Below, piece after piece: positions 43,251-54,857 of a DNA stretch of 64,000 nt. The stretch is from Triatoma infestans (taxonomy: Eukaryota > Arthropoda > Insecta > Hemiptera > Reduviidae). Within the stretch, counting starts at the first letter, position 1; each line of letters starts with the position of its first letter. The notes beneath the pieces were generated by a model. That model was not told where the DNA came from and did no database searches. It worked only from the letters and a program-made list of their open reading frames with translations. The stretch is from assembly GCA_011037195.1 (NCBI GenBank), contig JAAEAF010002501.1, positions 62,001-126,000 on the forward strand, given 5' to 3'. A program made the translations under genes and the position numbers.

Positions 43251-45193
43251 CGTACTTTTCAAAAGTTTGTCTTTCTTTTGACTCATAAATTACTTACAAA
43301 AGAAAATATAAAAAAAAAATAACTTACAAATTCACTAATACATAATCTAATAATAATAATAATAAAAATTTCTTTCAATTTAATCCAAAGAAAGAAATTA
43401 ATGTATCTTGCACTGTTTGAAGTTTATCAACGCAACTTGAAAATCACAAACTTCTATGATGACCTTGACATTGTCCCTCTTCAGTATTAGGCACTGCAAT
43501 TCAGAATCCCTACTCTAGTTAAGTTCATACAAATATAATCTACATCTTGCAAAAATTTGATAAACAACTGAGATTAAACGAAATAAATTTTCACTAATTT
43601 CTCAATATTTATTCTTGAAAAAAAAAACAACAAATCATTCGTACTAGAAATTCATCAAATCAAACCACTATAACTAGTAAAATTTTGAATTCAATACAAA
43701 GCAACCACAAACACAACCTTTCAGTTTGAAAGCTACAGATCATCGCTTACATGTTGAACATAATCTAAATAGTAGGACACTGGAATAGTGATAAAAACAG
43801 CTTCTTTGAATACTGACTAAATATACTACAATTTTGAATATAATTCTTGCATACAATCAATTCTGAAAAATACTACGAATGCACTAAAAACTGAATGTAA
43901 AAACTAATTGTTTGCCTAAGGTAGTTAATAAATAAAATATATAAATTAAAAGAGAACACATAAATTTAACTGAAAAGTGTACTGAGGCATTGAAGACGGC
44001 GTATTGTAGAATTTTTTATAATTTCCTGAGTTTTTTTAGTGGATTATTGTTCGCAGAATGGGGTGTGGTGGTGAAGCATTTAAAGCTGCAGACCGATCTT
44101 CTACTCACGTACCTTCAGCATCACAAAATCTTAAATAATAAATCTTCGAGAGACTCATTTTTATTATTATTTTTATTATTATTCTTTACTTAAAAAAAAA
44201 AAAATCTTAAATCTTCTAGTGAAAGCCACGTACAGCAAGTTGGCCATGGTTTACACGACAGAATTCTAATTACTTTAGCCATATTTATTGGTCCTTCATT
44301 CTAAACAGTTTATTTGTATATAAATTAACTTTTTATCTGTTTACATGGAGGGGGCTATAATTACCTTGCTAGAAATAAATTTTTGTTTAAACCGTATCAT
44401 ATATTCCCATTTCAATCAAATTTTCGAAATAAATATTAACTTTTTTTTGTAAATAATTCGTTTTCCACTATCTAAATCAGAGCAAATATAAATCAAGACA
44501 ATCTTATTCTGTGAAAAAAAAGAAAGGGAATGCTTGTAATGATAGTATTTATTAAATATAATAAAAATCGTGAAAAAAAGTCACAGTAGCGGAATAATTA
44601 TTGTTTTGAAGTTGTGCATAGCATTAATGAAATATGGTTTGTACATGAAAACATAAAGTATGTATGATTTCATTTTTTTTTTGTTTCTGAACAATTATAG
44701 AAGCAATGATGATAATTCATGGAAATATAGACTCAATAAGAAATTGCTTATTAAATAGTAAAACTGCTGTTTGAAGTGAATGTCGTCACACTTTGCAAAT
44801 AGCTAATTTTACAGCTTGATTTCACCAGAATCGGATACTTTTCCGGATTTTAACGTGTGTATATATGTTACTCAAAATAAAATAAAACTGAACGTGTAAA
44901 AGTTTTATATAACATATTTAATAAAATACATGAAAATTCATTAGCAATGGAATATGAATAAAATAGTATAAGAATTTAAAGAATCTATTATTTGAATGTC
45001 TATGTTCTGAAATTCTATTATTTTTTTTTTTTTTTAATTTTTGTAGCACTAAAAACACTTTTCAATAATGTTACTACGAGAAGCACTGCTTTCACACTTT
45101 TCACAGTCACAAATTTGAACTCCTTGGCCTTAAATGGGGTGAACCCTCAGTAAGTGAAAGGAAAGGAAATTTCTTTTATTTTAAATATAATGG

Positions 45194-45847
45194 TAGGCCT
45201 GGGACAGTCACTGACTTCGAATATCTAGGTACGGTGATCAGTCGGGATGGCAGGATTGATCAGGAGGTATTAAATATGATAAAGAAAGCTAACGGCGTAT
45301 TCTAGCAAATAAGCAACGCACTAATTGGATAGCAAGAGTTAAGCCCCGATGCTAAATTGGTACTATATAACACGGTGTTCTTGCCTGTGCTCCTTTATGG
45401 CGCTGAAAGCTGGACGGTGCTGGATAGGCATGCCAGTAAGCTGTCGACGGTGGAAATGCGCTTCCTCAGGCGCATCCTTGGTAAAACTAGGTGGGACTGT
45501 ATCAGGAATGCGCGAATTAGAGAAGACCTCCAGGTACAGCCAGCGCGGCAAATTTTGGAGTCCCGACAGTTGGGATGGTTTGGTCATATTTTGAGAATGG
45601 AGGACAGGCACAAGGCCAAACAAATGCTCGATGCCAGACCCGTAGGCAAGAGAGCAAGAGGTATACCTAGACTGAAGTATGAGGAATATATTGAAAAACT
45701 CGGCCAGGCAAGAGGGGAATCTCTTACGGGTATAAGAAGAATGGCACAGGATAGGGACCGATGGAAGGGCTGGATTGGGGCTGCTTCTCCACGCCTCACG
45801 GCACAAAAGAGATAGGGAAAGAAGAGAAGAAGAAGATAGGCCAGAGA
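45194..45847 (+). mobile_element. 5'-truncated RTE-like LINE with target duplication
   Basis: The insert 45205-45836 is flanked by TAGGCCTGGGA (45194-45204) and TAGGCCAGAGA (45837-45847), an 11-bp duplication with two differences. It ends in an AAGAAGAAGA-type tail. The coding part (45357-45815, plus earlier pieces) reads TDFEYLGTVISRDGRIDQEV, YNTVFLPVLLYGAESWTVLD, VEMRFLRRILGKTRWDCIRN, QLGWFGHILRMEDRHKAKQM and a C-terminal Trp-rich part. This is the LINE thumb and C-terminal domain. The empty site is preserved at about 29615 in copy 1, so this insertion came after the duplication. Confidence 0.88.
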
Positions 45848-47402
45848 ACTCTGACATTTTTGTTTGTTTTGTGCTACAGAAAAACTTCAATGTCTCAACT
45901 TTAAGATTAATGTAAAATATAAAATTTAAAAATTCACTACTTAATAATACACAAAATAATTTATTTGGTTTTAATTCTAGCATTTATTATTTCTTCTAAA
46001 ACTGTACACTTTACAACAGAGACGCCAAGATCTCTCAAAGCATGACAGAGCTAAACAAGAAATAGCTAATAGCAGTTCATACCAAGAAGGCATGGCAGAA
46101 AGTGATTTTCCAGGGGAAGATTAGGACATTACGCTGCGGTTTCCAACGATATTTTGTGGAGATCGGATCTTGGGACACTAATAAATGTAACTCCGATATT
46201 TAACTAACTTGGTTGCGGTTCAAAAGCTCCTGAATTTGGCGGAAATAAAAAAAAAAAACGCGTTTGGAATTTTTGAAATAAAACATCTAAAATTATTCCA
46301 GAATTCCTCTTATCCATTGTAGTAGATATTTTTCCTTTAAGATTTTGAGACAACCATGGCATGTGTATTTCTAATGGTATTTCAACCATAATATTTTGTT
46401 GACAGAAAATAAAAAAAAATTAAACAAAAAAACAGTGGTAACGAAAATGAAAGTGCGAGTGAAAACTGTTATTGCTACATTATACAGAGAGAATGGGGGC
46501 GTTACGTCCTAGTAGCAACGACGGCTGGTGATACTTCGGGAAATGTTCATTGTCCAACAGGCTTTGGTAATGGGTCAATCAAGTTATACACTCACTAGAC
46601 AGACTCACACACACTGAGATGAGCAGCAGCATAGCTTTGGAGATGATACACTTAGAAATACTGATAAAAACCTGTAACATGTGAAGAATTCAGATGAAAT
46701 TTCGTGTGATTTAATAACGATTTCTTGTGATTTTTATTTCTAATTATTTCCCTATTTCTTTTTATATTATCACTTATTGCGTATATGGCGGAAAGTAAAC
46801 TTGAATATGAAAATGTATAATGTATTTATCAAGGTTGTGTAAAACCCACCAGAAAGAAGCAACCATCCTTGTGGAGGATGTGTACGTCCAGTCACTGTAC
46901 AAGGCAGATGTACTATAGGTTAGAAACTTGCGCAAAGTGGCCTTTTTAGCATCACATTTTTATGACCAGTAACAGAAAATCTGCAGCATTAATTCAGTTA
47001 CCATTCTGATAAATCAAAATCAACGCCCACAAATCAATATATAATATGATCGTCCACTAGTACGAGTTAAATGCCCAACAGTAAACTTAAATTTTAAACA
47101 TCTGTCGACATCAAAAGACAGTATTCAAAACAAAAAAAATTAGTACTAAAATTGGTAGACTTTAAATAAAGATCGACACAACTGTGCTTTTATTAAACAA
47201 TGGACAAGACGATACTTAAATGGATATGTAAGCGCCCGGCTAGCCCACCTTAAACACTGAATACAGATGGGTTTGTCATGAATTGGCACGATGAAAGGAT
47301 ATAAATTTGAGGTAACTTTAGCGGAGAGCAATGTATTAAATTTTCTAAATTGAGCTGACATTAAGTTATTAATTAAGGATAAAATATGTATGATATTTTT
47401 AG

Positions 47403-47465
47403 ATAACCGTCGATACTATTGTTAAAGACGTAATAGTAAAATTGGTTAAGCAACCAACTGAATAG
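47403..47465 (+). pseudogene. broken copy of the exon at 31662-31730
   Basis: The acceptor reads GATATTTTTAG and the coding part is nearly identical (one Ser to Thr change at codon 5). About ten bases including the end of the exon and the donor are lost, so the frame reads GAA TAG. Splicing and translation would both fail. Confidence 0.6.
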
Positions 47466-47569
47466 TAAATATTGGAAAGTATGGCCGATGTTATTATTCA
47501 TGTAAATCTACTATCTAGATTAAGTCTAGTTCGATATGTAATAATAATAATCATAATAATGATAAGAAT

Positions 47570-48310
47570 TTTTTTTGGGGGGGGGGAGTGGTGAAATGCA
47601 TTTACGCACGCCGTGCTGGACTCCCGGAGACTACCGGCTAAAACACCCCCCTCTGCTTGGACCTAGCCTGGATTCGCCGATTCCAGCACTACATCAGGCT
47701 AGAAATCAACTTCAAGAATATTGAAAATAACAATGTTCTTGAGATTTCACTTCCGTTTCTGGGTCAGCTTCTTTATACCAATATACCAATGCAGGATATG
47801 CTGGGCAACAAAGAAGACCAACTGGCCACACTGGATAGCACCGTCACTGGATAGCATCGTCTTTACCAGCGTGTCTGGAGTCTGCCGTCCTATCACCTCC
47901 TCCAGGTCCCACCTCGAACGCTGCCACCGGTCACACACAAAAAAGGTGTGCGAGGCATCATCTTTACACCCCGGGCAATAGAGGCACTCCTCCTCCTCAG
48001 CCTTCCCCATCCTCTTCAGGTACGCCCTGAAGTATCCATGACCGCTCAGGAGTTGGGTGAGATTAGAAGTCTACCTCACCGTGCGGCCTTCTCATCCATT
48101 CCTCAATTCCCTTAATCAGCCTGGCTGTCCATCGACCCCGATGATCGTCCTCCCGGGAAGCCTGCCAATTTTGGAAGGTTCTTTTTCTTTCTTCCCTGGC
48201 TAGAGTTTCTTTTCTTCCTTCTGCCCTCTTCCCGTACAGTCTTTTACGTTCCCCTGCAAGGAATGCAATCGGGATCACTCCGGCAATGACCATAATGCTG
48301 GTTCGGCCAC
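47570..48310 (-). pseudogene. R1-like LINE, C-terminal zinc-finger region
   Basis: Read on the minus strand, VIPIAFLAGERKRLYGKRAE (48290-48230), then WTARLIKGIEEWMRRPHGEV (about 48135-48070), a frame change, and FRAYLKRMGKAEEEECLYCP, GCKDDASHTFFVCDRWQRSR (about 48030-47920). The C-x2-C-x6-H-x4-C cluster near the end of the protein is typical of R1/Jockey-like LINE ORF2. The stretch up to 47640 is 3' untranslated. Reverse transcriptase and endonuclease are missing. A 110-bp part of the 3' end (about 47720-47832) recurs at 53808-53916. Confidence 0.8.
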
Positions 48311-48329
48311 GGTGCGGTACGCAGAAATA

Positions 48330-48336
48330 ATAATAA

Positions 48337-48375
<39 letters not shown>
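48330..48375. repeat. AAT microsatellite
   Basis: A run of AATAAT lies at the right (5') end of the R1-like fragment. A second run is at 48497-48535. Confidence 0.95.
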
Positions 48376-48377
<2 letters not shown>

Positions 48378-48492
48378 CTTTATTTACTTTCAGGACTTAT
48401 GTCCTATACAAACAGAATTGGGCACAATAATGACAATAGTTAATTTAAGGAAAAACAAATAATATGTTCCAAAACAGTTATAAAGAACAATG

Positions 48493-48496
<4 letters not shown>

Positions 48497-48535
<39 letters not shown>
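48497..48535. repeat. AAT microsatellite
   Basis: A run of AAT units in plain AT-rich sequence. Confidence 0.95.
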
Positions 48536-48538
<3 letters not shown>

Positions 48539-48956
48539 TAAATAACAAATACCAAAGAAATATCTTGTATGTGTAACTAAAAAACATTCTTATATTGAAT
48601 AATAAAAATAAAATTTTAGTAAATAAACAAATATATTGTGGTTGAGATTAAAAGAAAGTTTACAGACAACTTAAAATCAACAATATCAACTATACATAGT
48701 AAAACACTCTCAGAGTGTAAGCCACAACAAGAACAAAAAAATGAAAACGCCATTTACACACTTTATGATTTTTTTATGATATAAAATAATATAAATAATA
48801 TGAGTGAAATAATTTGATAAAAGATCTTCTGACGAATTACATATTTAATTTTAAACACTTTTGAACATATTTTACTTTAGGAAACATACCATTTTTCACA
48901 AAAGTTATTAATAAGTAAGGCCGTTTTTAAGTTGCTGTAATTTCCTGTAATTTATA

Positions 48957-48958
48957 AT

Positions 48959-48994
<36 letters not shown>
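48957..48994. repeat. TA and GA microsatellite
   Basis: A TA run passes directly into a GA run. Confidence 0.95.
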
Positions 48995-48995
<1 letters not shown>

Positions 48996-49045
48996 CAGCT
49001 TCATTTACAATTTCAGTAAAATTGAAGTAAATTTACGAGCTAAAC

Positions 49046-49893
49046 TAAGTGAAAAATCAGTGGATATTGTATTACTGGACTGTAATAAATTTAGAAACTG
49101 GACTCTTTTTATTTCCATTATAATGCTTGTTGTTAATAGATAGTTTGGCAATGAGGATTTTTGGTAATGAGGAGGTGGATAGGTTTGCCAAATTAGGTGC
49201 CTCTCTCCCTTTCATTGGTCCAGAGCTGCTGTTGGTGTGTCTTCTGGCACATGTTTGTCGGGCTTTCAGGCGTGGATGACCTCGCAGCACTCATCCTTAT
49301 GGATGAGTGCAGTGGGTTGTCGGCAGTCTAAAATGCTCATTGGGGGTCCGGACAGGGCTTTGAGTAGTGGGGTTCGATGTCTTTGCAACGGCCTACCTCA
49401 GACAGTCGGGTTGGAATTCCTAATGGGCAGGTGTGGTTAAGGAGGATCTCTATATAGGGGACTCGTTGCCTGACACCTTTTGTAAGAGTTTGTGCGACGG
49501 AGGGAGAAACACCCATGCATATGATGACGTGTTGTTGGGTTGTGGAGGAGATTAGGTTTAGGATCTTCGGCCGGAATAGGGTATCGGTAGAGGATCTTAA
49601 GCTGTGTCCTTTTTAAGGTTTTGGTCCGATTTGTTCGGTCTGTGGTGAAACTTAGATGGTTAAACCCTGGGCCTGGATTTTTGTTCTAGTCCCAGTGGTA
49701 GGTATTCTTTAGGGGTAGCTATATGGGCCCGAGGGGGCTTTGGATAGCGTAGGGTTTACTTCCCTACCCTTTTGGGAATAATAATAATAATAATAAGTGA
49801 AAAATCAGTGGATATTGTATTACTGGACTGTAATAAATTTAGAAACTGAACTCTTTATTTCCATTATAATGCTTGTTGTTAATAGATAGTTTG
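49046..49893 (+). mobile_element. 5'-truncated I-like LINE with 100-bp target duplication
   Basis: The stretch 49046-49147 is repeated at 49794-49893 with one substitution and a 2-base indel. Between them, 49148-49793 begins in an RNase H end (GNEEVDRFAKLGASLPFIGP, about 49168-49228), continues in a diverged 3' part and ends in AATAATAATAATAATAA. RNase H plus a TAA-type tail fits the I group. A target duplication of about 100 bp is very long for a LINE. It could also result from a local tandem duplication followed by insertion. Confidence 0.82.
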
Positions 49894-50239
49894 ACTTTAT
49901 GACATTTGCTGAATACTCTAATTGCAGATAGGGTATTTGAATAATATGAACCAAATCTTAATAGTAGAAATTCTGTTACAATCAAACCAAAAATCTAACA
50001 AAAATGCTGAGACTTTTAACATTCCAAATTAAGTATAATACTAAATTATATTATAAACATTAATTTTAGTTTTAGTTTTAAAGGACATTTCAGTTTAATT
50101 TTCTATGTGTGATTGTTACGAAAGATATTAACAGCCACCAACTATTGATTCCTATTTTTTGGGACTCCGGTCCTTCATTTTTCTTTTCTAAAGTTTTTTA
50201 TTTGAATCATCACCTCTTGAATTAAATTCATCAGAGTCA

Positions 50240-50947
50240 GTTAGATAATCTGTCGGATGCACATCAAAAGAAGTTTGAAAATCCGACGAACATTTTATTG
50301 CTACGGGAGATTGCTGATCTGATTGTTTACAAAACATATTGCCATTTTTAAACTAAACGTACTTGATAACGTTCTCCTTTTGCAACTAACTGTTTTGCTT
50401 CTTTAAACAGAAGTTGATTTTTGTAGGACAAGGCTTCGTTAATAGAGATTTTAGTATTTTTCTTAAAATTTTCATCCATTTTACAAACACTAAGGAATTA
50501 CTTACACTTTTTGGAATTAATATTATTTAGTTTGACATAAATGAAAGACGTAGTATTTCGTTTTTTATCAAGTTTTCTAAATATAGTACGAAATACAGTT
50601 CCACAATATTTAAACTCAATGTGTAGACAAATAGCTTTTAAAACCTGTTTTAAATTTTTTCCTTCAGAATATGGTAGTACACCAAATATAGTCAAAGTTT
50701 CCCTCAACTTCTTTTGATTTTCACTGTCAATATAGTTTTTAATACTTGAAATTTCTGTTTTTATTACATCGTTCTCTTATTTTAATATCTTTATATCATT
50801 TTGAATAATACTTAGACAAGAAAGAGTTTCATTACACTTATCAACAGAAGTTATAATACCAGTTTGTTGTAATTTTATAGATTCTATATCGGCCTTCAAA
50901 TCAGCAAAATCCTTCAAAAATGGATCTAGTTTATCAGAAGAACTCAT
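50240..50947 (-). pseudogene. LINE ORF1 with FP-C-like RNA-binding end
   Basis: ATG at 50947 opens an acidic, helical front (LDPFLKDFADLKADIESIKL) likely to form a coiled coil. Stops interrupt near 50778, 50495 and 50355. The middle reads LRETLTIFGVLPYSEGKNLK (50707-50640), CGTVFRTIFRKLDKKRN and FIYVKLNNINSK. The end reads SINEALSYKNQLLFKEAKQL and GERYQVR. This order (coiled coil, IFGVP-like strand, final NE.LSY.N..LFKEA) matches the C-terminal domain shared by many insect LINE ORF1 proteins and the baculovirus FP protein. It would bind element RNA. No ORF2 follows on the left. Confidence 0.65.
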
Positions 50948-51784
50948 TTAATTTTATTTTGTAATTATTGTATTGGTGAAGATTAAAATTAAAATTTTCT
51001 GGTCTGTATAATATACGTACGCACAGCTGCTATATGAAGTTCAATGTCAAGGTTACATTCAGGCAATAAGTAATATAGATAACTGCCAGTCATACCCACG
51101 AATGAACTTGTCACTTCACTGCACAAATAAGTTACTGGTTTTCTACTAATTTTTAATTAAAATTTTGACAAAATTAGATCCTTATTTGATTACTTCAGTC
51201 ATGTTATTTTAGTTCTAATAAAATAGAATAGATATTATACCAGATTTTTTGTTTTTTTTCCCCACTTAAATGCAGAATTATTTCTTTGGTACCTATGTCA
51301 CAAAAGTCACTTCGCACAAAACTTTAATTTGAGAAATTAGAAAAACACTGATATAAATCAGAATAATACCTTTTAAGCACAACACAAAAAAATAGTTTTA
51401 CAAAAACAGCCTTTACTCGCTGACATCTACTGCCCAACTGTCGATACGTTATGGTTATGTTATTACAATGGATCTGAGAAGGAGAGAGATTTGTAGAGAA
51501 TAAATTTAGAAATGAGATTAGAAATAAACTAGATGGTGTCTGAATAATAAACTAGCTCAACACTGTATAATAAATAGAACACACAAACTGCAAGGATTTT
51601 TCAGTTAAACGGAAGTTAGGTAGCGAGAGAATAATAAAGAGACAGACTGTCTGAGTTAATATTAACTATGTTGATGGGTTGTTGGACTGTTTGTAGTGGT
51701 AAAAACTGTCGTAAAACTGTCCTGCCTGAACTGTTCTATTTATATGAATGGAACTCTTCCTTGTAAGTGGGACCTTGGTGGGGA

Positions 51785-52335
51785 GTAGATTAGATTAGAT
51801 TCTATGGGGGGGGATTGGTTCTTCAGCCTGCGCCACCGCGACCCCCCTAAGTTGGAGACCATACCCCAGTCCTGTCCTTTGTCGAACTGTGGAGTCTGGG
51901 GAGGCTCCCCAGGTGGTCGAAGGCCATTAAAACCATCGTTTTAATAAGGCTTAACAAGCACATGCACCGCATGAACCTGGCGATGGGTAGCCTGTATGTC
52001 AGGTTTTGCCAGGAAGAAGAGGAAACAGCACTGCGCATTTTGTGTCAGGGCGAGGGGCTCCTATGGCTGAGGTTTCGCCTCTTTGGAGACGAGAAGCTGA
52101 CGCCTGCAAAGGGCACCTCTCAGGACTATTAAGTCTAATAAGGCAGACAGGACTCGAGAGGGTGCTCTTAACTGAACATACATGAGCCTCCCCGGATTCA
52201 AAAGTTCAGATAACAAACAGGACTGGAGAGGGGACTCCAACTTATGGGGTGTCACAATAGACCCTTAAGGGTCACGATGGCGCAAGCTGAAGAGCCAACC
52301 CTCCCACCCCCAGAAACTAATCTAACTAACGTTTT
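51785..52335 (+). pseudogene. I-like LINE 3' end with inverted terminal copy
   Basis: On the plus strand, PSKAIKTIVLIRLNKHMHRM (about 51915-51975), LYVRFCQEEEETALRILCQG (about 51990-52050) and LLWLRFRLFGDEKL form the C-terminal Cys/His region of an I-like LINE. The 3' end reads GCGCAAGCTGAAGAGCCAA followed by CCCCC and AATCTAACTAAC-type tail near 52333. The left border 51785-51840 is the reverse complement of the same 3' end. Two copies in opposite orientation therefore meet here, or the unit has acquired inverted ends. Confidence 0.65.
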
Positions 52336-52559
52336 ATTCACTTAATGTCTGCTTCTTCGCTCTTCGGATTCTGTGAATCTTTGATAATTCAGATCCCATT
52401 ACATTATTTAACAATATCAGATTTCACCACTAGTTAGAACAATAGATCTCTTTGGTTGTAGTGCTCTACTACCCTAAACACAAAAGACGTTTTTTTTCTT
52501 TTCAGTTATTTCGTTTTAATTGTTTGTGAGAATTCCTTGTCAAACGTTTGCTGTTACAG

Positions 52560-52609
52560 AGCCCGAAGATAGTGGCAATGAAAGTGAAGATTGTGAATCT
52601 AGCGGTTAG
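52560..52609 (+). CDS. candidate terminal exon, product unknown
   Basis: The segment follows a good 3' splice site (CAAACGTTTGCTGTTACAG). In one phase it reads PEDSGNESEDCESSG and then TAG at 52607-52609, an acidic tail like that of many proteins. In the zero phase it is open too (SPKIVAMKVKIVNLAVRS, stop soon after). I cannot choose between them by sequence alone. Confidence 0.3.
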
Positions 52610-52854
52610 AAGCTGAACACAATATTTTGATATTCTTGTACACATTTACTTTGAATTTTCATGTAACATACACAGCACAAGAATGAGCAAATATCTACTG
52701 TTGCAAGAAAGTAGTAGACAGAAAAAATGGAAGGTCATTATCTGAGGGAGAATGTTTTTTTTTTTGGTAAATGAATTGTGTGAAGTAAGGGTGGAATATC
52801 GTTAGAGTAAATGATGAAGGTTATAATTAAATTAAATCAAGAATTTGGTTTGCG

Positions 52855-53055
52855 TTGTATCTTGTGTCTGAGTATGAGATGCATAACACTATGGAGGAAA
52901 ATCAGAGGATATTGGGCTTGGGAATGAGTAGCGGGACCGCCACAAAGGTTACAACAGACTTGGCTGGTCTCGTGAAGACCACTAACCTCATGCTCCTTCC
53001 ACTCCCCACAGTATTATGCGATTTGTACAAAAGGATCCTATGGATTTTATTTTGA
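52855..53055 (+). pseudogene. open frame with weak complex I subunit A5 likeness
   Basis: 66 codons are open; ATG at 52924 would give a protein starting MSSGTATKVTTDLAGLVKTT and containing LCDLYKRIL. The front of mitochondrial complex I subunit NDUFA5 has a TTGL-GL-V pattern followed after a short gap by LY-KIL. The gap here is about five residues too long, and nothing of the rest of that protein follows. If the match is real, this is a processed or fragmentary copy. It may be chance. Confidence 0.2.
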
Positions 53056-53194
53056 TATGATATAAATATTGTAATAATATATTACATTATGTATTGTAAT
53101 ATTTTAACATTAAGAACAGTTAAATAAGTCTAAGGCTTTTGGAGAAAAATTTATCTATTGAAATAGAAAGAATTGAAGGACATCAGATTTCATT

Positions 53195-53511
53195 TTTTTA
53201 ACTAATCCTGTTTACCAAAATTGTTTTTCCACATACACAAAGAAACGTTCAAATAAAAAAATTGCAAGTAAATTAATTTCTTTATATGACTGTAATTTCT
53301 GTTTGGCAATATTCCGGTTAGTTTTATACGCCTTAATTAAATTTTCATTTAATACCATTACAGTTTAGGTGTCAGGCGCACGTTCCGCGCATCAAACACA
53401 AACTTATTTAACTTTTCCGCTTTAAAAGTTTGTAAAGCTGCCAACTCCCCTCCCAGCTGACGAAACACTCTTTGACCAACTGGAAATTGTGTGACCACAT
53501 AACTCTCCTCT
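53195..53511 (-). pseudogene. unidentified coding-like remnant with TAATG overlap
   Basis: On the minus strand the frame 53511-53358 is open and ends TAA. It reads like real protein (VVTQFPVGQRVFRQLGGELA, then ALQTFKAEKLNKFVFDARNV). It has no own start codon, and TAG lies just before it, so it may be an exon or a cut-off ORF. The stop overlaps an ATG as TAATG (53360-53356), and the next frame runs about 50 codons (NENLIKAYKTNRNIAKQKLQ). TAATG overlaps are known from translation-coupled ORFs of some LINEs and viruses. The family is not recognised. Confidence 0.35.
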
Positions 53512-53807
53512 TCTATTAACTAGTATATTGTTTTATCAGAATGTACTGGGAATGCTTTGAAGTTTCGTTCGTTTTAAATGCTATCTTGTGAAATATGAAT
53601 GTGGAAAATTTGGAATAATGAAGGAAAACAAACAATAAAAAATAATAAAAAAAAAAAAACTCTGTGTAAATATGTGTCATCATCATCACCAAAATCTGTT
53701 TCTTTGCCATAATAATAACATTTCAATTACATTCTTTTTTTTTTTTAATTAATTGGGGTTTCAACCGGGAAACTGCAAAATTAAATAAATAAATATTGGA
53801 AAAATAT

Positions 53808-53916
53808 TTAAAATAACAATGTTCTTGATATTTCACTTCCGTTTCTGGGTCAGCTTCTTTATACCAATATACCAATGCAGGATATGCTGGGCAACAAAGA
53901 AGACCAACTGGCCACA
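53808..53916 (-). repeat. 110-bp piece of the R1-like LINE 3' end
   Basis: It is nearly identical to 47720-47832, including CAATGCAGGATATGCTGGGC. Same orientation. It stops abruptly at 53917. Confidence 0.85.
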
Positions 53917-54394
53917 GAGAAGACTTTTGTAGTCTTTTTACAGTCTAGAACGTTTTTACGGTATGCGAGGATGTCCTGGATTCGCTACAAGTCCATGGCT
54001 CACCACTGGCTAAAGACAAAGAAGATGTTTATTATGGCATATTTGCAAAAACTGCGCTTCTAATTTATTCTCGTTCTAACCGCTGCATATACCGAATATA
54101 ACGTTCTCGTACCGTCTACTCCTATATATATATATCTCAAATTTACATACATAAATTTCCTATATTTATTTAATTTATTTCTTTTCAAATTCAGACGTAA
54201 CTTTATTTAATGATTTATAGTACCTAGGTTTAGTATTAAGTTATAATTAAATTTAAATTTTATTAGAAAATAAAACAAAGAGTAAAAATGATTTTTTTTT
54301 TTTTCCTGAAACCCAAGACTAATATTCAAATTATTTAATGTCTCGCAAACTTTTGGGATTACTTGTTTCAAGAAATTTACCTGGAGTACAATCT

Positions 54395-54656
54395 GAAGAG
54401 TTCACGTATCCCTTGTAGATGTAGATTTTTGTAGGTGATTATCGCACTGCGACCTGAAAGATCTATTTATTGTGCCACCCGGAGCCTTCTCAGTGGACTG
54501 CCGGCCTCCAAGCAGTGTTCTCTAGGCTACAGACAACACTGCTCATCACCATACAGTGAGTTGTAGAGGCTCCTAGGAAGAGAAAATCTAAGGGCAGCAT
54601 GCTGAATTCGAACCCGGGACCTCCGCGTTGCATGCTACCACTGAGCTAATCCCTTC
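54395..54656 (-). mobile_element. tRNA-derived SINE
   Basis: On the minus strand the head starts GGGATTAGCTCAGTGGTAGC (A box) and has GGTCCCGGGTTCGAATTC about 30 bases on (B box), which together make an internal RNA polymerase III promoter. A tRNA-unrelated body follows (about 54595-54450), and then an ATCTACATCTACA-type tail. No full tRNA fold is possible because the anticodon arm and 3' acceptor strand do not match, so it is a SINE rather than a tRNA gene. Target duplications could not be made out. Confidence 0.75.
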
Positions 54657-54829
54657 CTTCTGCCTTGGCTTACGCCAATTAACTAGCGATGGATACCCTA
54701 CTTTGGGTACTGTGTTGTGTAGAGTGTATGTAGCTTAAGTGAATTGTGTACTGTTCTGACGAAGTGCTTGGAGTGCTGAGCTGTGGTAACCAATGGGGTC
54801 GCTACTGCATGCAACAGATTCCCCTTGCT

Positions 54830-54857
54830 CAAGTATCCCTTAGTAATGGGATACTTG
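54830..54857. repeat. perfect 10-bp hairpin
   Basis: CAAGTATCCC (54830-54839) and GGGATACTTG (54848-54857) with an 8-base loop. It lies in unassigned sequence right of the SINE. Confidence 0.6.

Larger units (their letters stand above)
43730..47485 (+). repeat. large direct duplication, copy 2
   Basis: The partner of 28020-31755. It differs by its own 440 bp at 44607-45048 and by the LINE piece at 45205-45836, which sits at a place where copy 1 is unbroken. The right end carries the broken exon-like segment at 47403. Confidence 0.85.

Noticed and set aside
45363..45983. 206-codon minus-strand open frame
   Set aside because: It is the reverse shadow of the RTE-like LINE coding region on the plus strand, which has clear domain motifs.
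47747..48010. Reading the R1-like C-terminal region as a host zinc-finger gene
   Set aside because: The order of motifs and the HGEV-to-finger spacing are those of LINE ORF2, and a part of its 3' end recurs at 53808.
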